Positions 21,881 through 32,588 of a DNA stretch of 64,000 bases are shown here, one piece after another. Under the pieces are notes generated by a model. It was not told the origin of the DNA. It did not search any database and saw only the letters and a list, made by a program, of their open reading frames with translations. The stretch's first letter is position 1; each line of letters begins with the position of its first letter. Position numbers and translations under genes: made by a program. Source of the DNA: Amia ocellicauda (taxonomy: Eukaryota; Chordata; Actinopteri; Amiiformes; Amiidae); assembly GCF_036373705.1 (NCBI RefSeq), contig NC_089851.1, positions 51,808,312-51,872,311 on the forward strand, written 5' to 3'.

Positions 21881-22400
21881 AGTAGTGATAATGGCAGCTT
21901 ATGTCAAAGTGACAGCCGGAAGCCCCTCCTCACCCAGATGCCTCATGGGCCAGGAAGCCCCTCCTCACCCAGATGTCCCATGGGCCAGGAAGCCCCCTCC
22001 TTACCCAGATGCCCCATGGGCCACAAAGCCCCCTCCTTACCCCCGGTTAACCTTTGAACCGGAACCATCTCCTCCTTCCTACCACCCCCCGAGTTTACCC
22101 TTTGACCCTCTCTAGTCAGCCATCTTGTTAGGATGACCGCCATCTTGTTAGGCTGACAGTAATTTTGGAAAGGGCACAGGTCATCTTGACAACAGTTAAA
22201 CATATTATTATTTGTTTTAGGTTATATGTTTTATGACTAGGTTTGGTATGATATGGTGTTGGCAATATAAAATAAAATAAAGTTTTAATAAAAAGTATTT
22301 TAAACTGTGTTTAGTGATGTGAGTGTGATGTTTTTATGTTATATATTTTATGATTAGGTTTGGGATGGTACAGTGTTAGCAAAATAAAAGAAAAAGAAAG
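21881..22400. repeat. Polinton terminal inverted repeat (copy 2)
   Basis: The inverted partner of 6490-7142. It keeps the CCCCTCCTCACCCAGATG(C/T)CCCATGGGCC tandem (four copies of about 40 bp), two GCCATCTTG motifs and the AT-rich inner part. Confidence 0.8.
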
Positions 22401-22452
22401 GTATAGACATTCAAAAAATGACACTCGGTAAAATATGCATCAATGTCAGTAT

Positions 22453-22458
22453 TTTATT
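22453..22458 (-). terminator. AATAAA poly(A) signal of the 22513-23877 gene
   Basis: On the minus strand AATAAA lies 55 bases after the stop codon. Confidence 0.6.
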
Positions 22459-22512
22459 GTGACAGTTCTAAAACATGATAACAAGGCATCAGGTCAGATG
22501 TAGACAGTGAGA

Positions 22513-23877
22513 TTAGATACTGACACAGGTGACCAATGACCCCGCTTCCCGAACACCTACAGCAGCCAGGAAGAAACAACTGAATTGTACTGCACTAGCA
22601 ACTCCCTCTACTTGTTTAATGGCAAGGGCTGTGACACTGATCATGGCTATTCTGTCTAGCACAGTGTAGAAATTGGGTTTGGTCATGATAGGAATAGTAT
22701 TTCCAAAAGAACTCTGCAGAACTTTTTGGACAGCTGTAAAAGCAGATTCACCAGGCGGTGACTCTTTATACAGCATTCTCTTGAGCACATTGGGAAGTGC
22801 CTCCACTGTTTTCTCAACATCCTCAACTAGAGATTTCACATCAGAATTACCAGTATCATACAAATCACCAATCTTGCAAGCTATTAGAATGAGGATGACA
22901 AGATTCCTCAAACATACGTAAACGTAATTCCAAGGTCCCAGGGCTTTCTTTCTCTGAAAAAATATAGGAATTAAAATGTAATGTCTTATTATACAGAAAA
23001 GCAGAGCAGACACAAACAGTATTTTATTTATGTTTGTAAAACACAAGATAAGACTATCTATTTGCATTACTTTCTCATCCACACTTTCTAACAAGTCACT
23101 AAACCATCTTGAAGGTAGAGCGCATGTTTCTAGGCTATGCAAAAGAGTTTTCACTTCTTTCTCAGTCTGCTTGTTTATACTCATTCCACGTAGGGTACGA
23201 GCAACACATAACAAAACGTTTAGCAAACTTGTGACACTTATTTTGTCGCATATAAGAGCTACACTACTCCAGACACTACCTTGCTCATGATCTAAAGTTA
23301 GACAGATGTGATGTAGTTGGCTGGGGTCTCCTATCAGACAGGCTTCACATTTATCAACTAATTCACGGCCTATACAATGTTTTAACACAAGGGCGACACT
23401 GGCCTTTACAGTATGTCTCATCACCAGTCTAACATGCTCATCCTGGTATTTACAATTATATCTCCCACCTTCACTGTCTGAATCAAAACTCTTGTGGGTT
23501 CTAGCAAGGCAAGAACAGAAGCATGCAATGGTCAGTCTTGTTCTGGGTCTTAAAGAGCCGGCAGAGGAATCAATGTCACTGGTGTCAGGGCCACCATTAT
23601 TCTAATGAAGAGAAAAGAAAATAACACTTAAAACTGAAATGAGTCTCTAAGTAAATAAGCACATGACTATATAAGGTTCTAGGGCCTTTATAGTTACCTC
23701 TCTTTCTGCTGATTGCCCAACTCCCCCGTCAATGTCAGAGGTGCTGTTTTCATCCTCACTGCCATGGTCAGGGTCCTCGTCATCATTGTCAGACTCATCA
23801 GCAGTGCTGACACCTTCATCTTCATCAGACATCTGGGCAGCTTCACCGGGGCTCAGGAGAGGAATTCCTACACCAGT
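22513..23877 (-). CDS. Spliced gene next to the Polinton end, Cys/His motif protein of unknown function
   Basis: Proposed exons on the minus strand: 23877-23698 (ATG at 23832), 23601-23071 and 22953-22513, plus at least one upstream exon. Each junction has GT...AG and all meet in phase 0. The last intron, 117 nt (22954-23070), is also open, so an unspliced reading adds a false hydrophobic stretch. Spliced, the product is about 368 residues without a stop. It has a very acidic N-terminus (SDEDEGVSTADESDNDDED), then CEACLIGDPSQLHHICL, a Cys-x2-Cys...Pro-Ser-Gln...His-x-Cys pattern that could bind zinc, then a mostly helical C-terminus with one hydrophobic stretch (LVILILIACKIGDLY). I recall similar CxxC/PSQ/HxC proteins as uncharacterised repeats in fish genomes. 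Function unknown. Confidence 0.6.
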
Positions 23878-24060
23878 CTTTTGTTAAACAAACAAATAAA
23901 AAAATGTATTTAAATTCACTTTCTCGCTGAAATGTATACAAACACACACACAACCTTTTCTGTTGCAGGAGGAGCCAGGTGTGGCCTGTTTGGTGTGAAT
24001 TGGGGGTAGGTAGACAAAAGCTACTTAAACAGCTGTTTCTTACTGACAAAATTTAGGCAG

Positions 24061-25067
24061 TTGACTAGGCAATTGGAACCAAGAGACAAAAAAAAAACAA
24101 AAAAACTAACATTTAGAAGCATGTGGCCACTACAGTGTCAGATTTGCAGAATGATTGCCTTCCTGCATGAACTCATCCAAGAAAGTTTCATTTGTGAACG
24201 TTGTCAACAGGTTGAAATCCTAGAGATCAAGGTTTGTGATCTTGAGGCTCAGCTTGTCGATCTGTACTGTATTAGGGATATAGAAGAATTGGTCAATCAG
24301 CCCATGAGAGAGATGGTGTGTTCTACAAAACCTAGGAGAGTTGAGACCTTAGAGCAGGACAGTGTAGAGAACTGCTGGGTTACAGTAGGTCGTAACCACA
24401 GAAAAGGGCATGCACAACCCCTAGAGACACCCCAAGAGCTAGAATTGCTCAACAGGTTCCAACTGCTGGACACAGAGTTGGACAGTGACAGCTCAGAGGG
24501 TGATCTGGGGGCAGTTGAGCACCAGAGCACCATGGTGCACACTCCCCCCCAGAAGAGGGAGGTAGTTCTAGTAGGAGACTCAATTCTTGCGGTGTAGATC
24601 ACACAGTGTGTTCTAGTGACAAGGAGACCCGCATGGTATCTTGCCTGCCTGGTGCTCAGGTTGTAGATCTCCCTAAACTAGTAGACGGGCTACTGGCCAA
24701 AGCCGGAGGGAATCCACTGGTCATGGTCTACATTGGAACCAATGACATAGGAAAAGGTAGGACAGAGGTTCTGCAAGACAAATTTAAAGAGTTAGGAACA
24801 AAACTAAACAGCAGAACCTCCACGGTAGTTTTCTCTGAAATACTTCCGTTACCACGTGCCAGGCCAGGGAGACAGGCAGAGATTAGAAAGTTTAACACAT
24901 GGTTGAAAGCTTGGTGTAGGGAAGAGGGGTTTAGGTTTATAGAGCATTGGTCTTTCTTCTGGGATAGATGGGACCTGTACAAAATGGACAGTCTACATCT
25001 AAACAGAAGGGGGGCTAATGCATTGGGAGAGCGTATGTGCAGTGAAATTGAGAATCATTTAAACTAG
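24061..25067 (+). pseudogene. LINE ORF1 with SGNH/GDSL-type esterase domain, frameshifted
   Basis: The first frame (24061-24597) encodes a Cys-rich (CQICRMI, CERCQQ) and coiled-coil N-terminal part, an acidic linker and VVLVGDSI, the serine block I of SGNH hydrolases. The frame then breaks at about 24590-24600. The second frame (24606-25067) has VYIGTNDIGKG (block III, GxND type) and DSLHLNRRGANALGERM with the Asp-x2-His block V. Esterase-type ORF1 proteins are known from vertebrate CR1/L2 LINEs. All catalytic blocks remain visible but are split between frames. Confidence 0.8.
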
Positions 25068-25156
25068 GAACCAGGGGGACAGGGAGCTATGACAATGGGA
25101 GATGTTCCTCTAAGGAAAGAAAACAAAGGGAACCCACTAGTAGGAAAGTCCTGAAA

Positions 25157-25806
25157 TGTTTGTACATCAATGCCAGGAGTATAAGGAACAAGATGTTAGA
25201 CTTGGAAGCCACAGTGCTGGCATGTGACTATGATGTTGTAGGAGTGACAGAAACATGGCTTACAGAAAATGATGGGGATGAATACAAGTTGGAAGGATAC
25301 ACACAGTTTAGGAGAGACAGGCAAAATCGAAGAGGGGGTGGGGTAGCATTATATGTCAAAAATGACATTGAGGCAGAAGAACTCATATTAGATCCCAGTA
25401 ATGGAACAGAATCTTTGTGGGTGAAACTTTTGAACAAGAGATCTGGAGGATTAGTGGTAGGAGTGTGTTACAGGCCACCAAACTCAGATATTCAGCAAGA
25501 TGTTGCATTGTACAGTGTAATCAGGACTGCATGTAGCAAGGATGTGGCTGTTATAATGGGATTTCAATTTCCCAAACTTAGACTGGGAAAGCCCAGTGGG
25601 GACTACAGAAGCAGAAATCGAAATGGTTGAGATTGTAAATGACTGCTTTCTAACTCAGTTTGTTATTGAACCAACTGGGGAGAGTGCATGTATTGACTTG
25701 ATCTTTTCAAATGACCAAGACAGAGTCAGGGGGACAGTAGTTAGAGAACCAATGGCAAATTGTGATCACAATATGGTTAGCTTTGAGGCACTTTTAAAAT
25801 ATTATT
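25157..25806 (+). pseudogene. LINE APE endonuclease domain (ORF2 start), frameshifted and truncated
   Basis: LYINARSIRNKM, VGVTETWL (catalytic Glu), RRGGGVALYV and VGVCYRPPN follow in order, as in CR1/jockey-group endonucleases. The frame shifts at about 25600-25625, where the expected GDFN block should be; the continuation has IDLIFSN and [11 protein letters not shown] (His-containing end). It stops at 25806. No reverse transcriptase follows. Confidence 0.8.
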
Positions 25807-25814
25807 AGAATATT

Positions 25815-26894
25815 TTATTGCCATGCTGGAATACCCATCCACGACCCATTTACAATGCCCTGGCTGAGGGAAGGAGGTTCTCACCCAAGATTTGAGAGTA
25901 CATGGCCCTGTCCATCGTCCCTTTAATGCGGTGCCAGTCCCCTTAGCAGAAAAACACCCCCAAAGCATAATGTTTACACCTCCATGTTTGACGGTGGGGA
26001 TGGTGTTCTTGGGGTCATTCCTCCTCCTCCAAACATAGCAAATTGAGTTGATGCCAGAGAGCTCAATTTTGGTCTCATCTGACCACAACACTTTCACACA
26101 GTTCTCCTCTGAATCATTCAGATGTTCATTGGCAAACTTCAGACGGGCCTGTACATGTGCTTTCTTGAGCAGGGGGACCTTGCGGGCGCTGCAGGATTTC
26201 ACGGTGTAGTGCGTTACCAATTGTTTTCTTGGTGACTATGGTCCCAGCTGCCTTGAGATCATTAACAAGATCCTCCCATGTAGTTCTGGGCTGATTCCTC
26301 ACCGTTCTCATGATCATTGAAACTCCATGAGGTGAGATCTGGCATGGAGCCCCAGACTGAGGGAGACTGACAGTTATTTTGTGTTTCTTCCATTTGCGAA
26401 TAATCACACCAACTGTTGTCACCTTCTCACCAAGCTGCTTGGCGATGGTCTTGTAGCCCATTCCAGCCTTGTGTAGGTCTACAATCTTGTCCCTGACATC
26501 CTTGGACAACTCTTTGGTCTTGGCCATGGTGGAGAGTTTGGAATCTGATTGATTGATTGAGTCTTTGGACAGGTGTCTTTTATACAGGTAACAAACTGAG
26601 ATTAGGAGCACTCCCTTTAAGAGAGTGCTCCTAATCTCAGCTCGTTACCTGTATAAAAGACACCTGGGAGCCAGAAATCTTGCTGATTGCTAGGGGATCA
26701 AATACTTATTTCCCTCATTAACATGCAAATCAATTTATAACTTTTTTGAAATGCGTTTTTCTGGATTTTTTTGTTGTTATTCTGTCTCTCACTGTTAAAA
26801 TACACCTACCATTAAAATTATAGACTGATCATTTCTTTGTCAGTGGGCAAACGTACAAAATCAGCAGGGGATCAAATACTTTTTTCCCTCACTG
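25815..26894 (-). mobile_element. Tc1-like element, Passport/PPTN-like family, copy 2 (one end lost)
   Basis: Nearly identical to 15516-16604 and ends at the same CAGTGAGGG terminus before a TA (26895-26896). The other terminus and the last third of the transposase are missing at the LINE junction. Confidence 0.85.
25817..26527 (-). pseudogene. Tc1 transposase, C-terminally truncated
   Basis: ATG at 26527 ([14 protein letters not shown]...), paired-type DNA-binding domain, then [12 protein letters not shown] with the first catalytic Asp. Frame breaks lie near 26130-26220 (a short deletion) and near 25935. The second Asp and Glu are missing. Keeps the stretch lost in copy 1 around 15828. Confidence 0.8.
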
Positions 26895-26961
26895 TATGTG
26901 ATAAAGAGGTGTTTTTCACCCTTGCTTTAAGATGCATTACTATTTATGTACAGCACAATTA

Positions 26962-27142
26962 GGCTGGGATTAAATCTAAACTTTGACCCACCTGCTAATA
27001 GAAAACTACAGAACTGTACTCAGTTGCAGCTTCATTTTTAGTAAGATGCCATTTTCTTCTAATCATAAATGTAACCACTATGATGTACAGGTTTGTAGTT
27101 TGCTATTAGCGGGTGGGTCAAAGTTTTGATTTAATCCGGCCG
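26962..27142. mobile_element. Harbinger-type MITE, TSD TTA
   Basis: The ends GGCTGGGATTAAATC and inverted GGCCGGATTAAATC are flanked by TTA at 26959-26961 and 27143-27145. The arms are about 45 bp and share GCTAATAG and GCGGGTGGGTCAAAG with the palindromes inside the Harbinger at 13079-18032. Confidence 0.75.
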
Positions 27143-27179
27143 TTAGTCAGATATCAATTCGTTATTTTAACTTTTTTTA

Positions 27180-27933
27180 TGAAGGTGACCTGCCTGGTAT
27201 GACCTGAGTTATGGGGATAATGTTTCTATCTCTCACAAATTTAATAAGACAACTTTCCTGGTGTGGTCAGATCTCATTACTTGCCCAAATGTGCCCTGTG
27301 TAAACTTGTTGATGACTGACTCTTGACATTGATGCTTCTGTATCAGACAATCAGTAAAATGTTGGTATACCTCAGAGAAAGTTTTTCCAGCCATTGTGGA
27401 TTGTCAGCAAACCAGTGCTTTTTTCATGCTTTACAGCACAGTCTGGATGTAAATATATAATATTGACCACTGATGCCAACAATCACTCTGGGTCTTCCCA
27501 CCCCAGATGAGACTATCAGTGGCTGAGAACATCCATGTAAGCAGCGAAGTGTGAAATTGTTTTTCAACCTGCTCATAATGGTACTATCCTCAGGTTTCCA
27601 AATAAAGAATAGGTGGAGCTGAAAATACTTTAGTCAAAACAGCGAAACACTGTTCATTGGGAGACATACAGGATGCGATCCAGGCCACAGTCCCAAGGCT
27701 TCTAATTCTGTCTTCATCCACACCTTCCACTCTTGAGAACATCTCCAACCCTTGATTCCTTTATCAAAACTAATTGTGTGAGGAGAAGCAAATGATGACA
27801 CTTGTATGGAAGTAGGTGGTAGGGGTGTACCTTTAGGCAAAATATATGAATAATTTTTAGTCCAGACCACAAAGCTTGCACAGTACACAACTATTTTCTG
27901 TAATGGTGCGCTGGCAATGGCACTCACAGTCAC
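27180..27933 (-). pseudogene. Decayed multi-copy fish gene, 3' part (possibly DUF6729-like)
   Basis: The frame at 27933-27634 reads ELEALGLWPGSHPVCLPMNSVSLF after a coherent N-terminal part. Beyond it, in several frames down to about 27180, are stretches such as SGVGRPRVIVGI and WFADNPQWLEKL. I associate these with a repeated family of uncharacterised fish proteins containing a DUF6729-type region; the name is from memory. Multiple stops. Probably continues upstream at 29713-30110. Confidence 0.4.
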
Positions 27934-28645
27934 AGACTCTGTACCTGCATAAAATATAAAATATCAGTATCTTTTTATAGTGTTTAATTTTTTTCTAAAC
28001 TGGTAATTATTTAGTGTAAAAGATTAAGAAAAATATGTATATAGTGACAGTACAGACAAAAACTTAGGTTTGTGAAACAACAAAAGCAATGAATTGTGTA
28101 TTTGTATGCATGTGCACATAATGGTGATTTCAGTACACTTATCAATGAAATGTAAATAGCATACCTTGTGCTTGACCAGATGGAGCCACTTCTGACACCA
28201 TTGATAACAGTGGTGATGTAGGCTTTACAGGTGGACTTATGTTTTAAAAACAAAGAAATGTTTCAAATGAAAGTTATGTTTATTAAGATTATGCAAGTAA
28301 TACATATTTACAATCTGACTGGCATACATCCTTGTTGGTAGTGTCACCTCCAGGTGGTCTTGATACTGTAGAATTAGATCGTTCTGAATGTATTAAAAAA
28401 AGTTTATTCATATTCTTACTGTGAAGCAGATTAATTGTTAGTGTTAGTATTAGTATGGCAATAACAATATTCCATGTTTAAAGTTTTTATCTTTGGTTGT
28501 GCCACCTTATTCACTAATAAGATCATTTCTATGTGAAATGAACATAGATAACTTGTTTCACTTTTGACTAGTTTCAAAATCAAAATAACATAATAAACGT
28601 TTACTTACAAGCTTGTGCAGTAAATTTAGATGGTGATATATCTAT
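27934..28645. other. AT-rich DNA, probably intronic to the 27180-30110 pseudogene
   Basis: Minus-strand exon-like snippets separated by AT-rich DNA; no clear coding unit or repeat recognised. Confidence 0.3.
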
Positions 28646-29457
28646 CATTACCTTATCCAGGTATTCATGACCACTTACAGGTGAAGTGAATAACACTGAT
28701 AATCTCGTTATCATGGCACCTGTCAGTGGGTGGGATATATTAGGCAGCAAGTGAACATTTTGTCCTCAAAGTTGATGTGTTAGAAGCAGGAAAAATGGGC
28801 AAGCGTAAGGATCTGAGTGACTTTGACATGGGCCAAATTGTGATGGCTATACGACTGGGTCAGAGCATCTCCAAAACTGCAGCTCGGGTGTTCCCGGTTT
28901 GCAGTGGTCAGTATCTATCAAAAGTGGTCCTAGGAAGGAAAAGCAGTGAACCGGCGACAGGGTCATGGGTCGGCCAAGGCTCATTGATGCACGTGGGGAT
29001 TGAAGGCTGGCCCGTGTGGTCCGATCCAACAGAAAAAGTTAATGCTGGTTCTGATAGAAAGGTGTCGGAACACACAGTGCATCACAGTTTGTTGCGTATG
29101 GGGCTGCGTAGCCGCAGACTAGTCAGGGTGCCCATGCTGACCCCTGTCTACTGCCGAAAGTGCCTACAATGGGCACGTGAGCATCAGAACTGGACCACGG
29201 AGCAATGGAAAAAGGTGGCCTGGTCTGATGAATCACGAGTTCAGGGTGTTGACTAGGCCTCCAAATTCCCCAGATCTCAATCAAATCGAGCATCTGTGGT
29301 ATGTGCTGGACAAACAAATCTGATCCATGGAGGCCCCACCTCGCAACTTACTGGACTTACAGGAGTCCATGCCTCGACAGGTCAGGGCTGTTTTGGTGGA
29401 AAAAGGGGGACCTACACAATATTAGGCAGGTGGTCATAATGTTATGGCTGATTGGTG
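28646..29457 (+). mobile_element. Tc1-like element (family B), internally deleted
   Basis: Ends: 5' CATGACCACTTACAGGTGAAG and 3' GTGGTCATAATGTTATGGC...GGTG before TA (29458-29459). The left TIR is partly lost. About 0.8 kb instead of the usual 1.3-1.6 kb. Confidence 0.7.
28777..29425 (+). pseudogene. Tc1 transposase with central deletion
   Basis: [20 protein letters not shown] (helix-turn-helix domain) through [10 protein letters not shown] (first catalytic Asp), then a stop at 29254. Immediately after, in another frame, come NSPDLNQIEHLW (Glu region) and a terminal GGPTQY. The central core with the second Asp is deleted. Small deletions also lie near 28890 and 28950. Confidence 0.8.
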
Positions 29458-29565
29458 TATATCTAGTAAATAGAAAATATTTAAGTATTTAATTTTTGTT
29501 TTTAACTTCATGACATTCGTTACTACTTGAAGTAGTGAAGTAATTACATGCCTGGTTCTTGTGGG

Positions 29566-29664
29566 GGAGGCACAGACACTGTTGAGGGAACAGAAACAGC
29601 CCGAGGGGGCACAGACACCATCGAGGGAACAGAAACAGCCCCAAGTAGCACAGACACTGTTGAG
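29566..29664. repeat. Short tandem repeat of about 51 bp
   Basis: A GCACAGACAC(T/C)(G/A)T(T/C)GAGG-AACAGAAACAGCCC unit repeated about twice. On the minus strand it reads as a Ser/Val/Pro repeat in frame with the pseudogene 29713-30110. Confidence 0.5.
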
Positions 29665-29712
29665 GTAGCTCTAGAAAAAAGATCCCTTTTCCTCTGCAAG
29701 TAACTTTGTAGC

Positions 29713-30110
29713 TTATGCATTTTTGTCCCCGGTACACATTTTCTGCTGAGAATAAATGCAGCATAACCATCGGCTTCGCTTTATCGAAATCTCTCTCCAG
29801 GTGTCTTCAGCGCGCACCCCAAATCCAACAAGATTGTCATCTTCAGATTTCTCAGGTCCCATTGGCACATCTTTCTTGTGCGTTTCAAATTTCAGAAGAT
29901 CCTCAATTTTGTTGTGGCTCAGTGCATAATCAATGAATGACATTAAACTGTCCTTACTGTGTCCTTGTGAAGAAGGAAACCTTTAGCTGTTTCCTCCTGT
30001 ACATTTGTGATCAGGTACATGGTGTAACCGACATCATTTTCCAGAAGCCATCTGAATGATTTCCCCTAATATCAGCCAAAGTCGGCGCAGTTGGTCTTTG
30101 AGACCGTTTT
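29713..30110 (-). pseudogene. Decayed multi-copy fish gene, 5' part
   Basis: The 29943-29713 frame has NLVGFGVRAEDTWREI and then CCIYSQQKMCTGDKNA. Upstream to 30110, in other frames, are stretches resembling LADIRGN and WLLENDVGYTMYLI. GFG...TWREI modules occur in repeated fish proteins that also carry the region seen at 27180-27933. Two or more frameshifts. Confidence 0.4.
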
Positions 30111-31094
30111 GGATCACGTGCGGAACAGACCAGGGAGGCGCCAACCATGACTCATTTCAAAAAGGGCAAAAGGAGCACTGTTTTTATTGTTTGAGTATTT
30201 TACATTACGAAAATTAAACATACAAAGTTTTAATACTCATGATTAAAAACTGTTTTTAAAAAACAATTCTAAAATCATTTCTGAAACTTTTAAAATCCTT
30301 AAAAGTTTTAAACAGAACAAGTGAATTCAAAAGTGTGTTCAATATCAAAACAATTTGTATTAAATATGGCAAACTGCCAAAATAGCTATAATGAAAAAAA
30401 AAACATCTGATGTGTTGTTTTAAAACGGTAAATGCATTAGACAAAATAAAGAACAAAACATGTTTCTAAAGCAATACAAAACAGTCTAATACATCTTTTT
30501 CTAATTTTAAAAACAGTCAGCACATCAGACAAACCATAAACATAAAAAAAAACTCAAAACCCTGTGATTTAAAACCATTTAAAACAAAGACCATAATCAG
30601 TCTTTATAAAATTAAAATCAACAATCCTGCAGAGGAGGCCCTCACAGTCCTGATAGAGATGTTCTTTCTATGCTTCCCAGTGCTGATGCTCCACTCCGGA
30701 CCGGTTCCTGTCTCTGCTGTGCTAACTCCTCTCCGCAGGCCATGGTTGCCTCGCCGGCATCCTCAATCTGTGTGGATGGTGCCTAGGCGCTGGCGCCTCG
30801 GCTCCTCACAGACCTGCAGAGAGAGAGAGAGACAGAGAACCAGTCTGGGTGCACATGGGAAGATTCACTCACGTCTGTACTCCTGAGACCAGCGTGTCAA
30901 GTCGGACTCTGCTCCTGAGGAGCAGCCCTGAGGTGGGGGCCCAAGGACCCCTGGACCAGACTTATTAGGAGGAGGAGTGCCTTTTACCCCCCCCCTCACC
31001 ACCTTTGATCTTCTTAACAAGAGGGATGGGGTAGTTGGGGTATCTCTTCCCCTCTCTCTTCCTCTCCTTTGGCTGTCTGGCCAACTCCTCCTCT

Positions 31095-31255
31095 GTCATG
31101 GAGGCTTTGGCCCCTAACATCGAATCCTGGGTGGGGCAGTGCAGTTGTACCCTTGAGCAAGGTACTTCACTTAGATTGCACCAGTAAAATGCCCAGCTGT
31201 ATAAATGGGTACAAATGTAAGTCGCCCTGGATAAGATTGTCAGCTAAATGACAAA

Positions 31256-31304
<49 letters not shown>
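31095..31304 (+). repeat. tRNA-derived fish SINE with (AAT)n tail
   Basis: Contains a box-B-like ATCGAATCCTGGG (near 31119), a TACCCTTGAGCAAGGTACTT block, then GTCGCCCTGGATAAGATTGT and CTAAATGAC, the common 3' end of several fish SINE/LINE pairs, then (ATA)n at 31257-31303. 5'-truncated. Confidence 0.75.
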
Positions 31305-31308
<4 letters not shown>

Positions 31309-32050
31309 CAGGGACCCCTGGGTGAGACCGTGGCCCTGCCGCTCCTCTATCCCCCTTCTCCGAGGTGGCTAGAGGAGGCACCCTTCTGTGCTGGCGGTTT
31401 CGACACCTGTGTGCGCCGATATTCCTGTCCTTTGCCTTTCTTTCTATACGAGCCAGCACCTGATCTAATTCACCCTCCAGCTACAACGGTTCCAGGGCTT
31501 TCTTTCTCACCTGCCTGTCGCAGCTGGAGGGAGGGCTGGCTCTCTTCTGCAAGACGGTCTCACCTACACTATCTTTCGACCCGGTTCCCGAGGCTCTGCT
31601 CTCCACTCTCACACATGGAGGAGCGGTGGGTCTGGTTTTCTTTTCAGTGGTTTTCAGGGGGCTGGTCCACCAAGGCAGGGCCCGATGTTCCGTTTTTGCT
31701 GGAGGAGGGAGTGGAACTTCTGCCTCGGCTCCAGCGAGGGGTGGGCCGGGGGGAGCTCGACTATCTTGGGCTGCCTCCAGAGAGGAGACATTATTTCTCC
31801 TCTCTGTCCACCACTTTTCTCTTTTTATTGCTCACCTTCACCCAACCCCCCCCTTCTGACTGTTACCCCTTTCTCTTAAGTGGTTCCTTTGGGGTAGGGG
31901 GAGGTTCTGGAGCCAGGTCATATATCTGTTCTTCTTCTCCCTCTCCCTCCTCCTCCCGCGCCGGGCCTCCCTCATGTTCCGGCTCAGGGTCCAGAATGGA
32001 ATCGTGAGAAGGGAGACCCAACTCTATTTGTGTACGACTGGAGGCAGTTC

Positions 32051-32588
32051 TTATAGATATGGCCCCCCACAGCTGCAGAGGTAGTAGAGTAACTTTTCTC
32101 TGCAGGCGTGTGTCTGGTGACCTCCTCTACACTTACACGTGCACTGGGCAACAACGGGGTCTCGGCCCTGACACCGCCTGCAGAGTTTTGGCATCCCGTC
32201 ATAGTAGACCAGCCCCCTAGCTTCTCTGATCTGTATAGTATTGGGGAGGTGGCAGACCTTCTCTGGATTCTCCACGCTCCGCCTCAATCGAATCCGGCAC
32301 TGCCACATTCCCCCCACACACCGTCCACATCCAACATCCAACTATTCGAGTGGAGAGCTCACTGAACCTCTCAAGCCAGATCTTCACGTCCTTGCCTGAG
32401 ACCATCTCACAGAAAAATTGCACAGTCACTATTCTATAGCAAATATCCGACAGGATTATCATCGCAAAACCCGCCAGCTCCCTGTATTTCTCCCTTCTAT
32501 ACACGCTGTAGCACTCCTCTAGCAAATCATGGTTGACAAAGCTTACCTCGAAGAAGTCTTTGTCTTTATGCGGCAGCTTCACCAGCAA
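32051..32588 (-). pseudogene. Tx1-type LINE ORF1 (zinc-knuckle protein), frameshifted
   Basis: The first frame (32588-32217) has a helical region with CYSVYRREKYRELAGFA and VQFFCEMVSGKDVKIWLERF. The second (32341-32051) has VYYDGMPKLCRRC followed by Cys/His clusters CTCKCRGGHQTHAC, i.e. degenerate CCHC knuckles. This matches ORF1 of fish Tx1-group LINEs, a nucleic-acid chaperone. The frame break is near 32310-32330. Confidence 0.65.

Larger units (their letters stand above)
21881..23955. mobile_element. Second Polinton terminus with adjoining gene, truncated by a LINE
   Basis: The terminal repeat begins AGTAGTG at 21881 and points right, opposite to the terminus at 7142. Immediately inside lies one minus-strand gene (22513-23877). 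At about 23955 the sequence changes to the 5' end of a LINE. Because the integrase is absent here, this would be the opposite end of a Polinton, or a different family member sharing the termini. Confidence 0.55.
23955..25806 (+). mobile_element. CR1/L2-type LINE, 5' untranslated region, ORF1 and endonuclease; 3' part missing
   Basis: A GC-richer leader (23955-24060) precedes an ORF1 and then an APE endonuclease. The reverse transcriptase is absent because sequence switches at about 25807 to a Tc1 fragment. The RT fragment at 20633-21260 could be from the same family. Confidence 0.75.

Noticed and set aside
22954-23070. Transmembrane segment in the 22513-23424 reading
   Set aside because: The stretch has GT...CAG ends and a polypyrimidine tract, and is better explained as an intron.
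29123-29317. Minus-strand ORF within the family B Tc1
   Set aside because: Antisense of the transposase.
31330-32007. 225-residue plus-strand ORF
   Set aside because: Antisense to a Tx1-type LINE region; Pro/Ser-rich low-complexity with no recognisable domain.
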